Assembly: GCF_030696805.1 (NCBI RefSeq)
Contig: NZ_JAUYRO010000044.1
Location: 16,019-80,018, forward strand
From: Methyloversatilis sp.
Lineage (GTDB): Bacteria > Pseudomonadota > Gammaproteobacteria > Burkholderiales > Rhodocyclaceae
Length of the DNA stretch: 64,000 nt
Direction of reading: 5' to 3'
The position numbers and the translations under genes are program-made. The notes under the pieces are model-generated. The model searched no databases, was not told where the DNA came from, and was given only the letters and a program-made list of their open reading frames with translations. Shown here one piece after another: positions 41,872 to 51,960 of this stretch. Numbering within the stretch: the stretch's first letter is position 1; each line of letters begins with the position of its first letter.

Positions 41872-42885
41872 ATGAGCTACACCCTCGCCATTGATTGCAT
41901 GGGCGGGGACCACGGCCCGTCGGTCACCGTGCCGGCGGCCGTTTCCTACATCCGGCGTGATCCCGCCTGCAGCGTTGTGCTGGTCGGGCTGCAGGACGTT
42001 CTGAACGCAGAGTTGAAGCGCCTGGGTGCCGAAAACGAACCCAGGCTGTCTGTCGTGCACGCCACGGAAGTGATCGGCATGGACGAGCCGCCAGCGCAGG
42101 CGATGCGCGGCAAGAAGGATTCGTCGATGCGGGTCGCGATAGACCTGGTCAAGTCCGGGCGCGTGCAGGCGGCTGTTTCCGCCGGCAACACCGGCGCATT
42201 GATGGCGATCGCAAGATTCGTCCTCAAAACCCTGCCCGGGATCGACCGCCCGGCCATTGCGTCCATCCTGCCGACGATGAAGGGGCACACCTATGTGCTC
42301 GATCTTGGCGCCAACGTGGATTGCACGTCCGAGCATCTGTTCCAGTTCGGGCTGATGGGCGCAATGCTGGTGTCGGCACTCGAGTCGCGCGAGCGTCCCA
42401 GCGTCGGCCTGCTCAACATCGGCGAAGAGGCGATCAAGGGCAACGATGCGGTCAAGGGAGCGGCAGAACTGTTGCGCGCCAGCGATCTGAATTTCTACGG
42501 CAATGTGGAAGGCAACGACATCTACAAGGGCACGACAGATGTCGTCGTGTGCGATGGCTTTGTCGGCAACGTGGCGCTGAAAACGTCGGAAGGTCTGGCG
42601 CAGATGATTGCGACCTTCCTGCGCGAGGAATTCAGTCGCGGACCGTTGCGCAAGCTCATGTATCTGGCTGCGCGGCCGGTGATTCAGGCCTTCCGCAACC
42701 GGGTTGATCATCGTCGCTACAATGGCGCCACGCTGCTCGGGCTGCGTGGCGTCGTCGTCAAGAGCCATGGCTCGAGCGATGCCTACGGATTCGAAGAGGC
42801 GGTGGCGCGTGCGGCGGATGCCGTGCGCAACGACCTGATCGCCCGCATTACCCTTTGCATGACACGTACCGAGGTGGCTGCATGA
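41872..42885 (+). CDS. plsX: Phosphate acyltransferase PlsX
   Basis: 337 residues. [19 protein letters not shown] start, [26 protein letters not shown] and [18 protein letters not shown] are PlsX signatures. It converts acyl-ACP to acyl phosphate for phospholipid synthesis. ATG 41872 fits the family start; ATG 41863 is in frame. It ends overlapping fabH (ATGA). Confidence 0.95.
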   Translation: MSYTLAIDCMGGDHGPSVTVPAAVSYIRRDPACSVVLVGLQDVLNAELKRLGAENEPRLSVVHATEVIGMDEPPAQAMRGKKDSSMRVAIDLVKSGRVQAAVSAGNTGALMAIARFVLKTLPGIDRPAIASILPTMKGHTYVLDLGANVDCTSEHLFQFGLMGAMLVSALESRERPSVGLLNIGEEAIKGNDAVKGAAELLRASDLNFYGNVEGNDIYKGTTDVVVCDGFVGNVALKTSEGLAQMIATFLREEFSRGPLRKLMYLAARPVIQAFRNRVDHRRYNGATLLGLRGVVVKSHGSSDAYGFEEAVARAADAVRNDLIARITLCMTRTEVAA

Positions 42886-43844
42886 CCTTCTGCCGTATCA
42901 CCGGCACCGGCTCGTATCTGCCGGGATCGCCGGTGTCCAACGACGATCTCGTTGCGCGTGGCATCGAGACGTCCGACGAATGGATTGCCGAGCGGACCGG
43001 CATCCGGCGTCGTCACTTTGCCGCCGACGACGAAAAATCCAGCGATCTTGCGCTGCATGCCTGTCGCAGGGCGCTCGAGGCGGCGGGGCGCCCGGCGCAG
43101 GACATCGACTTGATCATCGTTGCGACTTCGACGCCGGACCAGGTCTTTCCGAGTACCGCCTGCCTGCTGCAGAACCGACTCGAAAACCGCACCGCAGTGG
43201 CGTTTGACGTCCAGGCTGTCTGCGCAGGATTCGTGTACGCGCTGACCATTGCCGAAAAATTCATCCGGTCCGGCTCGCACAAATGCGCGCTGGTGGTGGG
43301 TACGGAAGTCTTTTCTCGCATCCTGAACTGGGACGACCGCGGCACATGTGTCCTTTTCGGCGACGGCGCGGGCGCGGTGGTGCTTGAGGCGTCGGACGAG
43401 CCGGGCATCCTGTCGTCGGTGTTGCACGCCGATGGTCATTACCACGACATCCTGTCTGTACCCGGTACGGTGTGCGGCGGCAAGGTGTCGGGTACGCCTC
43501 TGCTCCAGATGGATGGCCAGGCGGTATTCAAATTCGCAGTACGCGTGCTCGGGGACACGGCAATCGAGTTGATGGACGCAGCGAAACTGCCGATGACTGC
43601 CCTCGACTGGCTGGTGCCGCACCAGGCGAACGTGCGCATTCTTCAATCCACCGCTCGCCGGCTCGATCTGCCGATGGACAAGGTGGTGGTCACCGTGGCC
43701 GACCACGGCAACACCTCGGCTGCGTCGGTCCCGCTCGCGCTCGATCTGGCGGTGCGCGACGGTCGCATCCGGCGTGGTCAGCTCGTCATGCTGGAAGGTG
43801 TCGGCGGTGGTTTCACCTGGGGCGGCGCGCTGCTTCGCTTCTGA
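42882..43844 (+). CDS. fabH: 3-oxoacyl-ACP synthase III FabH
   Basis: 320 residues. Catalytic Cys in [14 protein letters not shown], His in [11 protein letters not shown] and Asn in [11 protein letters not shown] form the FabH triad; [13 protein letters not shown] closes the protein. It condenses acetyl-CoA with malonyl-ACP to begin fatty acids. Translationally coupled to plsX. Confidence 0.96.
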   Translation: MTFCRITGTGSYLPGSPVSNDDLVARGIETSDEWIAERTGIRRRHFAADDEKSSDLALHACRRALEAAGRPAQDIDLIIVATSTPDQVFPSTACLLQNRLENRTAVAFDVQAVCAGFVYALTIAEKFIRSGSHKCALVVGTEVFSRILNWDDRGTCVLFGDGAGAVVLEASDEPGILSSVLHADGHYHDILSVPGTVCGGKVSGTPLLQMDGQAVFKFAVRVLGDTAIELMDAAKLPMTALDWLVPHQANVRILQSTARRLDLPMDKVVVTVADHGNTSAASVPLALDLAVRDGRIRRGQLVMLEGVGGGFTWGGALLRF

Positions 43845-43857
43845 AGGTCTTTCGAAC

Positions 43858-44796
43858 ATGCAGAAACTCGCATTTGTATTTCCCGGGCAGGGTTCGCAGT
43901 CGGTCGGCATGATGGCCGCCTACGGCGACGACCCTGTACTCCGACACACTTTCGACGAAGCGTCCGCCGCGCTGGGCGAAGATCTATGGTCGATGGTGTG
44001 CGAAGGTCCGGCCGAACGCCTTGCCCTCACCACCAACACCCAGCCCTTGATGCTGACCGCGGGCGTTGCCGTGTATCGCAGCTGGATGGCCCGCACCGGT
44101 CGTCGTCCCGACATGGTCGCTGGCCACAGCCTTGGCGAATACGCCGCGCTGGTGGCGGCCGGAGTGTTGACGCTTGCTGATGCGGTGCCCCTGGTCCGTC
44201 TGCGTGCCCAGGCGATGCAGGATGCAGTGCCGGCAGGGACTGGCGCCATGGCCGCTGTCCTCGGACTGGACGCAGCGGCGGTACAGGGCTGCTGCGAGGA
44301 AGCGGCACAGGGGCAGATCGTCAGCGCCGTCAACTTCAATTCGCCGGAGCAGACGGTGATTGCCGGCCATGCCGAGGCGGTGACGCGAGCCATGGCGCTG
44401 CTGTCGGAGCGCGGAGCCAAGCGCACCGTGGCGCTTCCCGTCAGCGCGCCCTTCCATTGCGCCCTGATGCAGCCGGCTGCAGCACGCCTGGCCGAAGCGC
44501 TGCCGGCGGTGGCGTTCGCCCGCCCGGCGATTACCCTGATCAACAACGTCGACGTTGCCTCGCCCGATGAACCGGATGCCATCCGCGACGCACTGGTGCG
44601 TCAGGCTGCTGCTCCGGTGCGCTGGGTTGAAGTCATCCAGCGCATGGCGGAACTCGGCGCTGTCACCGTGGCGGAGTGCGGGCCGGGCAAGGTGCTGGCC
44701 GGCCTGACCAAGCGGATCGACCGCAACCTCACGGGTGTGGCGCTGGCGGATGCAGCGTCGCTGGAACAGCTGGCACAACAGATCGGAGCGCAATAA
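43858..44796 (+). CDS. fabD: Malonyl-CoA:ACP transacylase FabD
   Basis: 312 residues. FVFPGQGSQSVGM start, catalytic serine in VAGHSLGEYAALVA, arginine in VPLVRLRAQAM, histidine in SAPFHCALM. Makes malonyl-ACP. Stop overlaps the fabG start by one base (TAATG). Confidence 0.96.
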   Translation: MQKLAFVFPGQGSQSVGMMAAYGDDPVLRHTFDEASAALGEDLWSMVCEGPAERLALTTNTQPLMLTAGVAVYRSWMARTGRRPDMVAGHSLGEYAALVAAGVLTLADAVPLVRLRAQAMQDAVPAGTGAMAAVLGLDAAAVQGCCEEAAQGQIVSAVNFNSPEQTVIAGHAEAVTRAMALLSERGAKRTVALPVSAPFHCALMQPAAARLAEALPAVAFARPAITLINNVDVASPDEPDAIRDALVRQAAAPVRWVEVIQRMAELGAVTVAECGPGKVLAGLTKRIDRNLTGVALADAASLEQLAQQIGAQ

Positions 44797-45542
44797 TGGG
44801 CGTACTTGACGGACAGATAGCGCTGGTGACCGGTGCCAGCCGCGGCATCGGTCGCGCGATCGCGCTGGCACTCGGCGCCGCAGGCGCAACTGTGGTGGGC
44901 ACTGCGACGACGGAAGCCGGTGCGGCGGGAATCCAGCAGGCGCTTGATGGCGCAGGTTTCAAGGGGCGTGGGATCGTGCTCGACGTGACCCGAAGCGAAG
45001 ATATCGCTACAGCAATGTCCGGCATCGAACAGGCTTTCGGTGCCGTCACGGTTCTCGTCAACAACGCCGGCATCACACGCGACAATCTGGCCATGCGGAT
45101 GAAGGACGACGAATGGCAGGCCGTCATCGACACCAATCTGAAGGCGGTATTCTCGATGTCGCGCGCCGTGATGCGCGGCATGATGAAGGCGCGCAACGGC
45201 CGCATCATCAACATCACGTCGGTGGTGGGTGAAACCGGTAACCCCGGTCAGGCGAACTACGCCGCCGCCAAGGCGGGCGTGGCTGGCATGAGCATGGCAC
45301 TAGCGCGTGAGCTGGGTTCGCGCAACATCACGGTCAATTGTGTGGCGCCGGGCTTCATCGCGACCGACATGACCGATGCGCTGGCGGACACGGCGCGCGC
45401 CGCGCTGCTGGGCCAGATCCCGCTCGGACGCCTTGGTACGACAGATGAAGTCGCGGGCGCCGTCGTGTTTCTCGCCTCGCCGCAGGCCGCTTACGTGACC
45501 GGCAACACGCTGCACGTGAATGGTGGCATGTTCATGCATTGA
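44796..45542 (+). CDS. fabG: 3-oxoacyl-ACP reductase FabG
   Basis: 248 residues, SDR. LVTGASRGIGRAIALALG nucleotide loop, VNNAGITRDNLAMRM, ITSVVGETGNPGQANYAAAK with the catalytic Ser/Tyr/Lys, and PGFIATDMTDAL. NADPH-dependent reduction in fatty-acid elongation. Order plsX-fabH-fabD-fabG-acpP-fabF supports the name. Confidence 0.96.
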   Translation: MGVLDGQIALVTGASRGIGRAIALALGAAGATVVGTATTEAGAAGIQQALDGAGFKGRGIVLDVTRSEDIATAMSGIEQAFGAVTVLVNNAGITRDNLAMRMKDDEWQAVIDTNLKAVFSMSRAVMRGMMKARNGRIINITSVVGETGNPGQANYAAAKAGVAGMSMALARELGSRNITVNCVAPGFIATDMTDALADTARAALLGQIPLGRLGTTDEVAGAVVFLASPQAAYVTGNTLHVNGGMFMH

Positions 45543-45629
45543 CGCTGGCGGGATCGGCGGTGTTTCCGGCCGGTCGTTGCCGGCGAAGCGGGGCAGGCTT
45601 TCTGTTACACTCGCGCCACTTTTTTTAGT

Positions 45630-45651
45630 GCCCTGACGGACTCGTCAGGGC
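45630..45651 (+). other. Leader hairpin upstream of acpP
   Basis: A 9-bp perfect stem GCCCTGACG/CGTCAGGGC with loop GACT, preceded by TTTTTT and followed 24 bases later by ATG. No U-tract after it, so it is not a terminator; it may stabilise acpP mRNA or be a binding site. Confidence 0.55.
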
Positions 45652-45674
45652 TTACACAGGGAAGGAGTTTCGCA

Positions 45675-45920
45675 ATGGAAAACATCGAACAACGCGTCAA
45701 GAAGATCGTCGCCGAACAACTGGGCGTAAACGAAGCCGAGATCAAGAACGAATCGTCATTCGTCGATGATCTGGGCGCCGATTCGCTCGATACGGTCGAA
45801 CTGGTGATGGCTCTCGAAGAAGAATTCGAGTGCGAAATCCCGGACGAAGAAGCGGAAAAGATCACTTCGGTGCAGCAGGCCATCGACTACGTGAATGGCC
45901 ATCTCGCCGGCAAGGCCTGA
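45675..45920 (+). CDS. acpP: Acyl carrier protein
   Basis: 81 residues, acidic. [20 protein letters not shown] contains the serine (DSL) that receives 4'-phosphopantetheine from AcpS (encoded at 59930-60319). AGGAG precedes the start. Carries acyl chains for lipid synthesis. Confidence 0.97.
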   Translation: MENIEQRVKKIVAEQLGVNEAEIKNESSFVDDLGADSLDTVELVMALEEEFECEIPDEEAEKITSVQQAIDYVNGHLAGKA

Positions 45921-45943
45921 TCGTTCATCGGACGGAGTACGTT

Positions 45944-47182
45944 TTGGCACGTAAAAGAATTGTCGTGACCGGTCTCGGAATCATTTCCCCGGTCGGCAAC
46001 ACCGTAGGGCAAGCCTGGGAGAACATCCTGGCGGCGAAGTCGGGTATCCGGCGCATCACGCGCTTCGACCCGTCCGAGCTGCCGGTGCAGATCGCAGGCG
46101 AAGTGCGCGATTTCGACGTCGCCAACTATCTGTCTCCGAAGGAAGCGCGCCGCTTCGACACCTTCATCCATTACGGCATCGCTGCCTCGATGGATGCGAT
46201 CCGCGACGCCGGGCTGACCGCATCACCCGATAACGCCGAACGTATCGGCGTGTGCGTGGGTTCGGGTATCGGCGGTTTGCCGATGATCGAGGAAACGCAC
46301 AACGTCATGCTGGCCGGCGGCGCGCGCAAGGTGTCACCGTTCTTCGTGCCGGGATCGATCATCAATATGATCTCCGGCATCATCGCGATCAATTACGGTT
46401 TCAAAGGCCCGAACTTTGCAACCGTCAGCGCCTGCGCGACGGCCAATCATTCGATCGGCGAAGCGATGCGAATCATCGAGTATGGTGATGCGGACGTGAT
46501 GATCGCCGGTGGTGCCGAATCGACCATCTGCCCGCTCGGCGTCGCAGGTTTCGCAGCGGCAAAGGCCTTGTCGGGCCGCAACGACGATCCCGAAGCCGCC
46601 AGCCGGCCGTGGGATACCGGACGTGACGGCTTTGTGCTTGGCGAGGGCGCCGGCGTACTGGTTCTCGAAGAGTACGAATACGCGAAAGCGCGTGGCGCGC
46701 GTATCTACTGCGAACTTGCGGGTTACGGCATGAGTGCGGATGCTCACCACATCACCGCGCCGTGCGGGGACGGTGAAGGTGCGTCGCGCAGCATGCGCAA
46801 TTCGCTGCGCAACGCCGGCATCGAAATCGACGGCATCGACTACATCAACGCGCACGGCACCTCGACGCCGCTTGGCGATATTGCCGAGACGGTCGCCGTG
46901 AAGCGCTGCTTCGGCGAGCACGCGAAGAAGCTGTGCGTCAGCTCGACCAAATCGATGACCGGTCACGCGCTCGGCGCAGCAGCGGGCATCGAGGCGGTGG
47001 TAACGGTGTTGGCCCTGCATCACCAGATCGCGCCGCCGACCGCGAACCTGCGCGATCAGGATCCGCAGTGCGATCTCGATTATGTGCCGCTGGTGCCGCG
47101 CGACACGCGCATCAGAGCCGCGATGTCGAACGCGTTCGGCTTCGGCGGGACCAACGCCACGCTGGTGTTCAGCGAGCTGTAG
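45944..47182 (+). CDS. fabF: 3-oxoacyl-ACP synthase II FabF
   Basis: 412 residues. Start TTG 45944 has GGAG 6 bases ahead and gives ARKRIVVTGLGIISPVGNTV at the N-terminus; no ATG fits. Cys in TVSACATANHSIGEA, His in INAHGTSTPLGD and His in MTGHALGAAAGIEAV form the condensing triad. Extends acyl chains, notably to C18. Confidence 0.96.
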   Translation: MARKRIVVTGLGIISPVGNTVGQAWENILAAKSGIRRITRFDPSELPVQIAGEVRDFDVANYLSPKEARRFDTFIHYGIAASMDAIRDAGLTASPDNAERIGVCVGSGIGGLPMIEETHNVMLAGGARKVSPFFVPGSIINMISGIIAINYGFKGPNFATVSACATANHSIGEAMRIIEYGDADVMIAGGAESTICPLGVAGFAAAKALSGRNDDPEAASRPWDTGRDGFVLGEGAGVLVLEEYEYAKARGARIYCELAGYGMSADAHHITAPCGDGEGASRSMRNSLRNAGIEIDGIDYINAHGTSTPLGDIAETVAVKRCFGEHAKKLCVSSTKSMTGHALGAAAGIEAVVTVLALHHQIAPPTANLRDQDPQCDLDYVPLVPRDTRIRAAMSNAFGFGGTNATLVFSEL

Positions 47183-47192
47183 GGCGGTCGTT

Positions 47193-47669
47193 GTGGGCAA
47201 TGACGGTTTAGCCGCTTTTGCCCGTATCGAACTTCAGGGGTCGCGTTGCTGCAACGCGGCCCTTTTTGTTTGCGTTGTGGCGCTGATGGTTTCGGTTTTG
47301 CTCCGGCCCGCAGTGGCGCCAGTCGCTGCAGCCGCTCTCGCGCTCACCGTACTCGTGCGTCGGCGGGCTGCCTGGACGCGCATTCATTTGAGCGAATCGG
47401 GGCAGATGTCGGTTTGCCGGGCTGACGGATCGGTGGCAATGGGGCGACCCGTGACGGGACGAGCCGGGCGCTGTTGGGTATCGCTGAGCCTGCACCCCGA
47501 TCTGGGCACGGGCTGCATGCTGATGCTGTTCGCCGACCAGTTCACCGCTGCCGACGACTTCCGGTGTTTCAGGCGATGGCTGCGTGCAACACTTCCTGAT
47601 GACGCACGCGACGCGGACGCAGGATTGTCGGGCTGGCGATCGCGCTGGTTTCCGGGTAATCCAGACTGA
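47193..47669 (+). CDS. YgfX-like membrane protein
   Basis: 158 residues from GTG 47193. Two close helices ([31 protein letters not shown], about 22-60) then a cytosolic domain ending in [10 protein letters not shown], like YgfX/CptA (DUF1434). The usual partner SdhE is not in this window. Its last 101 bases overlap nadB on the other strand. Confidence 0.6.
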   Translation: MGNDGLAAFARIELQGSRCCNAALFVCVVALMVSVLLRPAVAPVAAAALALTVLVRRRAAWTRIHLSESGQMSVCRADGSVAMGRPVTGRAGRCWVSLSLHPDLGTGCMLMLFADQFTAADDFRCFRRWLRATLPDDARDADAGLSGWRSRWFPGNPD

Positions 47670-49185
47670 AGTGCAGGCCGCGACTTTCGTGTCGCTGAAT
47701 GGCGCTGCGCACGATCAGATGCGCGGTGAGCACGAGGTTGCGCAGTTCAATCAGGTCGTTGCTGATCCGGAAATGGGCGTAGTACTCGTCGATCTCACGC
47801 TCAAGCAGGCGGATGCGGTGCAGCGCACGTTCCAGGCGCTTGTTGGTTCGCACAATGCCCACGTAGTCCCACATGAAGCGACGCAGTTCGTCCCAGTTGT
47901 GCGCGATCACCACCTGCTCGTCAGCGTCGGTCACGCGACTTTCGTCCCATGGCGGCAGTATCACCGGCGCGACCGGCTTGCGCGAAAGAATGTCCCGCGC
48001 GGCCGCGGTGGCATACACCAGACATTCAAGCAGTGAATTGCTGGCCAATCGGTTGGCGCCGTGCAGTCCGGAGTATGTGGTTTCGCCGATCGCATACAGG
48101 CCATCGACGTCGGTGCGCGCACGCTGGTCGATCTTCACCCCGCCGCAGGTGTAGTGCGCCGCCGGCACGACCGGAATCGGCTGCCGTGTGATGTCAATGC
48201 CCAGTTCGAGGCAGCGGGCATGAATGTTCGGAAAGTGACTGACCAGAAAATCGGCTGGCTTGTGCGACACGTCGAGATACACGCAGTCCAGGCCGCGCTT
48301 CTTCATTTCGTAGTCGATGGCCCGTGCCACCACGTCGCGCGGCGCCAGTTCGGCGCGTTCGTCGTGCGCCGGCATGAAGCGCTCGCCATCGGGCAGGCGC
48401 AGCAGACCGCCTTCGCCGCGCATCGCTTCTGTGATGAGGAAGGATTTGGCGTGCGGGTGGTACAGGCAGGTCGGGTGGAACTGGATGAATTCCATGTTGC
48501 CGACGCGGCAACCTGCGCGCCACGCCATCGCAATGCCGTCGCCGGTCGCGGTGTCCGGATTGGTCGTGTAGAGATAGACCTTGCCTGCGCCGCCCGTGGC
48601 GAGCACGACGACCGGTGCCGCGAAGGTGATGACATCGCCGGCTTCGATATCGAGGATGTAGGCACCGGCGCAACCGAGATCCGGGCGACCTATCTTCCAT
48701 CCGACGATCAGATCGACGGCAAGGTGGCGCTCGAAAATGTGGATGTTCGGGTGACTGCGAACCTGGCCGGTCAGCGTCGTCTGGATCGCCGAGCCCGTTG
48801 CATCATCGACGTGCACGATGCGTCGGTGACTGTGGCCACCCTCGCGCGTCAGGTGATAACCCAGTTCGCCCTGCGCATCACGTGTGAATGGCACACCGCG
48901 CGCGATCAGCCACTCGATCGCGTCGCGGCCGTGTTCGACGACAAAGCGGGTCGCGTCCTCGTCACACAGGCCGGCGCCGGCGACCAGCGTATCGCGCAGG
49001 TGATGATCGACCGAGTCGGCGCTGTCGAGAACGGCCGCAATGCCCCCCTGAGCCCAGCTCGAAGCCGAATCCTCGACCTGTTTCTTCGTGATCAGCGCCA
49101 CGCGCTGTCCTGCCTCGGCGAGGCGGAGCGCCAGCGCCTGTCCGGCGAGTCCGCTTCCAAGTACCAGCGCGTCGAAATTCAACAC
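47569..49185 (-). CDS. nadB: L-aspartate oxidase NadB
   Basis: 538 residues. FAD loop [36 protein letters not shown], active-site [13 protein letters not shown] and [15 protein letters not shown] are diagnostic. It oxidises aspartate to iminoaspartate, the first step of NAD synthesis. GTG 49185 (or TTG 49182) fits the family start; no Shine-Dalgarno. Divergent from rpoE, the same layout as in E. coli. Overlaps ygfX at its 3' end. Confidence 0.95.
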   Translation of the reverse strand: MLNFDALVLGSGLAGQALALRLAEAGQRVALITKKQVEDSASSWAQGGIAAVLDSADSVDHHLRDTLVAGAGLCDEDATRFVVEHGRDAIEWLIARGVPFTRDAQGELGYHLTREGGHSHRRIVHVDDATGSAIQTTLTGQVRSHPNIHIFERHLAVDLIVGWKIGRPDLGCAGAYILDIEAGDVITFAAPVVVLATGGAGKVYLYTTNPDTATGDGIAMAWRAGCRVGNMEFIQFHPTCLYHPHAKSFLITEAMRGEGGLLRLPDGERFMPAHDERAELAPRDVVARAIDYEMKKRGLDCVYLDVSHKPADFLVSHFPNIHARCLELGIDITRQPIPVVPAAHYTCGGVKIDQRARTDVDGLYAIGETTYSGLHGANRLASNSLLECLVYATAAARDILSRKPVAPVILPPWDESRVTDADEQVVIAHNWDELRRFMWDYVGIVRTNKRLERALHRIRLLEREIDEYYAHFRISNDLIELRNLVLTAHLIVRSAIQRHESRGLHFSLDYPETSAIASPTILRPRRVRHQEVLHAAIA

Positions 49186-49273
49186 GGGAAAGAGCCGTCT
49201 GATAAAGCGCGCACTATATCGCAGCGCGCCGTCCGGCAAGATTTTCTGTGCTCGGTGATGCGTTTTTGCAGTG

Positions 49274-49317
49274 CCGGTCATTGACCGGATGAACTTTGCG
49301 GAGATGCCCCGGTCTGT
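49274..49317 (+). promoter_or_regulatory. SigmaE promoter of rpoE with adjacent palindrome
   Basis: GAACTT (49291-49296), 15 bases, GTCTGT (49312-49317): a close match to the sigmaE consensus and the expected place for rpoE autoregulation. A perfect 7-bp palindrome CCGGTCA-T-TGACCGG (49274-49288) sits directly upstream. Predicted 5' leader about 110 bases. Confidence 0.65.
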
Positions 49318-49437
49318 TGCAGCATGGACGCGACCCTTACTCCCCTTCAAGCAGTACTCAGGCCTGAGCGCTCGGATATACTGCGCGCCAGTTCAATTGC
49401 CGTACCGGTGAAAGATCCGGGCAAAGCAACCGCACAG

Positions 49438-50037
49438 ATGAGCGAGCGAGAAGTTGACCAGTTACTGGTCGAGCGGGCGCAGCGCGGCGACAAGCAGGCC
49501 TTTGGCCTTCTCGTCACCAAGTACCAGCGGAAGCTCGGCCGACTGCTTTCAAGACTCATACGTGACCCGGCCGAAGTGGAGGACGTCGCACAGGAAGCCT
49601 TCATCAAGGCCTACCGCGCGTTGCCGTCGTTCCGCGGCGAAAGCGCGTTTTATACGTGGCTTTACCGGATCGGCGTGAATACCGCGAAGAACTACTTGGT
49701 ATCGCAGGGGCGACGCGCGCCGACAAGCACTGAATTCGATTCGGAAGAAGCTGAGAACTTTGACGATAGTGACAATCTGCGCGACATCAACACACCGGAA
49801 CGCCTTCTGCTCACCAAGCAGATCGGCGAAACGGTGAATGCTGCGATGGATGCCTTGCCGGAAGAATTGCGTACCGCAATCATGTTGCGCGAACTTGAAG
49901 GCATGGCTTACGAAGAAATTGCGACCGTGATGGATTGCCCTATCGGGACCGTGCGTTCGCGTATTTTCCGCGCCCGTGAGGCGATATCGGAAAAACTGCG
50001 GCCGTTGCTCGACACGGCACCTGACAAGAGGTGGTAA
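49438..50037 (+). CDS. rpoE: RNA polymerase sigma factor RpoE
   Basis: 199 residues. MSEREVDQLLVERAQRGDKQ is the typical start; sigma region 2 has RLIRDPAEVEDVAQEAFIKAYRAL with the -10 contact; region 4 has LPEELRTAIMLRELEGMAYEEIATVM and GTVRSRIFRAREAI for the -35. Controls envelope stress genes. An earlier ATG at 49324 is close to the predicted RNA start and lacks a binding site. Confidence 0.95.
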   Translation: MSEREVDQLLVERAQRGDKQAFGLLVTKYQRKLGRLLSRLIRDPAEVEDVAQEAFIKAYRALPSFRGESAFYTWLYRIGVNTAKNYLVSQGRRAPTSTEFDSEEAENFDDSDNLRDINTPERLLLTKQIGETVNAAMDALPEELRTAIMLRELEGMAYEEIATVMDCPIGTVRSRIFRAREAISEKLRPLLDTAPDKRW

Positions 50038-50042
50038 GACCC

Positions 50043-50567
50043 ATGAAAGAAAATCTGAGCGCGTTGATCGACAACGAACTCGAAGACCGCCAGGCCCAGC
50101 AGGTGCTCGATCGCCTGCACGCAGACGGTGACCTGCGCGATGAATTTGCGCTGCAGGTTGCGGTTGGAGATGCGCTTCGTGGCGACATCGGACTCGGCGC
50201 CGCTTTCACCGCGTCGGTAATGAGCAGGCTTGATGACGAGCCGACCGTTCTGGCGCCGGTCACTCGGCGGTCGGCGGCGGCCATCCCCAGGCGCATGTGG
50301 ATGTCGGCAGCCGCTGCCGTTTCCGGCGTCGCACTCGTTTCCTGGCTTGGTCTGGACCTGATGCCGGCTGGCGCGCCTGTGCAGATGGCAGCCAACACGC
50401 CGGCGGCAGGTTATACATCGCAGGTACGCGCTTCCGTCGCCAGCAACGACGCGCCACTGCGTGCCTATCTCGTTGCACACCACGGCTACTCGCCCACGGG
50501 GAGCATGCAGGGCGTTGCGCTCTACGCACGTGGTGTTTCGGATGTTTCGGCCGACGACCGTCGATGA
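50043..50567 (+). CDS. rseA: Anti-sigma-E factor RseA
   Basis: 174 residues. MKENLSALIDNELEDRQAQQVLDRL is the cytosolic sigma-binding helix; the membrane helix is WMSAAAAVSGVALVSWLGL (about 82-100); the periplasmic tail ends HHGYSPTGSMQGVALYARGV as in MucA/RseA. GAGGTGG precedes the start. Overlaps rseB by ATGA. Confidence 0.92.
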   Translation: MKENLSALIDNELEDRQAQQVLDRLHADGDLRDEFALQVAVGDALRGDIGLGAAFTASVMSRLDDEPTVLAPVTRRSAAAIPRRMWMSAAAAVSGVALVSWLGLDLMPAGAPVQMAANTPAAGYTSQVRASVASNDAPLRAYLVAHHGYSPTGSMQGVALYARGVSDVSADDRR

Positions 50568-51532
50568 TCTTCCGCGCGGTCTGCTTGCTGGCCGCCCTGA
50601 TCGGCGGTCCGGTCGCTTGGGCGCAGAGCCAGGCTGAAGCACTTTCCATGTTGAGCCGGGCGGTCACTGCCTCGCAAAATCTGTCCTATGCCGGTACTTT
50701 CGTTTACCAAAGCGGCGCGAATGTAGAAACGTCGCGCATTGCCCACTACGTCGATGCCGATGGTAATTCCATCGAACGCCTGGAAGTGCTCGACGGCAGT
50801 CCGCGTGAGGTAGTGCGCATCAATGACGAGGTTCGCTGTTACCTGCCGAAAGAGAAGATCGTCATCGAAGATCGGCGGGGTTCGCGCAAAACCTTCCCTT
50901 CGCTGCTTCCGGAATCGATCAACTCGCTCGGCGAGTTCTACGCAATCAAGCGCGGAGCGTCCGGTCGCGTCGCGGGTTTCGAGACGCACTCGGTGTTGCT
51001 TGAACCCAGGGACGGTTTCCGTTTTGGCTACGTGTTCTGGATCGAGGCGCAGACCGGATTGCTGCTGAAGGCTCGCATGGTCAATGAACGCGGCGAGGCG
51101 ATCGAGCAATTTGCGTTTGCACAACTCGAAATAGGTCTTCCGCTCAGTCGCGAGGATGTACGTTCGCGCATGGCGGCGATGTCCGAAGGCTGGGCGGTGC
51201 ATTCCGCCAGCACGACCACAGGTCAGAACGTGGATGTCGGCTGGGTTGCGAGCGCGCCAGTGCCGGGGTTCAGGCAGATTGCCGGCATGCGTCGCTCGCT
51301 CGGACCCGACCGTCCGGACATGGTGCACATGGTGTTCTCGGACGGCCTCGCCGCGATATCGGTCTTCATCGAACCTTTTCGCAAGGAAGATGGCAACTTC
51401 ATCGGGCCGATGAAGCACGGCGCGGTCAATGTGTTCAAACGCCGCGTCGGCAATTTCATCGTCACGGCGCTCGGCGAAGTGCCACCGCACAGCTTGCTGC
51501 GCATGGTCGAGGGCGTGGAGCCGAAGCGCTGA
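50564..51532 (+). CDS. rseB: Sigma-E regulatory protein RseB
   Basis: 322 residues. Signal peptide ending VAWAQS; LSYAGTFVYQSGANVETSRIAHYVD starts the MucB/RseB lipid-binding domain, and SVFIEPFR and GAVNVFKRRVGNFIVTALGEVPPHSLLRM the end. Binds RseA in the periplasm and blocks its cleavage. Confidence 0.93.
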   Translation: MIFRAVCLLAALIGGPVAWAQSQAEALSMLSRAVTASQNLSYAGTFVYQSGANVETSRIAHYVDADGNSIERLEVLDGSPREVVRINDEVRCYLPKEKIVIEDRRGSRKTFPSLLPESINSLGEFYAIKRGASGRVAGFETHSVLLEPRDGFRFGYVFWIEAQTGLLLKARMVNERGEAIEQFAFAQLEIGLPLSREDVRSRMAAMSEGWAVHSASTTTGQNVDVGWVASAPVPGFRQIAGMRRSLGPDRPDMVHMVFSDGLAAISVFIEPFRKEDGNFIGPMKHGAVNVFKRRVGNFIVTALGEVPPHSLLRMVEGVEPKR

Positions 51533-51960
51533 TGGACATCCGGCAAGGTCAGGTGCGACGTGTAGCCGGTCGCCTTGCATGGGTGGACGTCGTGCGCAGC
51601 AGCGGCTGCGGCCGCTGCGCCGATGTTGGCGGCTGTGGCCAGGCGTGTTCGGCGCGTCCAACCACCTTCGTGATTCCGATTTCCCACGCAGTCGCCGAAG
51701 GTGACCGGGTCCAGGTGTCGGTACCGCAGCGCGCACCGTTGATTGCGGCGTTGATGACCTACGGCGTCGGACTGGCTACGATGTTTGCCGGTGCGCTGCT
51801 CGCCCGATTTGCTGTCGGCGGATCCGATCTGGTGGTTGCAGCCGGGGCGGTAACCGGCCTGGCGGCGTCGGTGCTATGGCTCAGACACATGCAGCCGCGT
51901 GCCGAATTACTACCGGTGATCCACGCTGTTGCGCAAACCCGAACCCTCCCGGAATCATGA
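51532..51960 (+). CDS. rseC: SoxR-reducing/sigma-E regulatory protein RseC
   Basis: 142 residues. CGRCADVGGCGQAC (Cys-x2-Cys-x5-Cys-x3-Cys) at about 27-40, then two membrane helices (APLIAALMTYGVGLATMFAGALLA, VVAAGAVTGLAASVLWL). Start overlaps the rseB stop by one base; end overlaps degP by ATGA. Confidence 0.92.
   Translation: MDIRQGQVRRVAGRLAWVDVVRSSGCGRCADVGGCGQACSARPTTFVIPISHAVAEGDRVQVSVPQRAPLIAALMTYGVGLATMFAGALLARFAVGGSDLVVAAGAVTGLAASVLWLRHMQPRAELLPVIHAVAQTRTLPES

Noticed and set aside
45630..45651. Terminator between fabG and acpP
   Set aside because: The stem is strong but no U-run follows on either strand in the right place.
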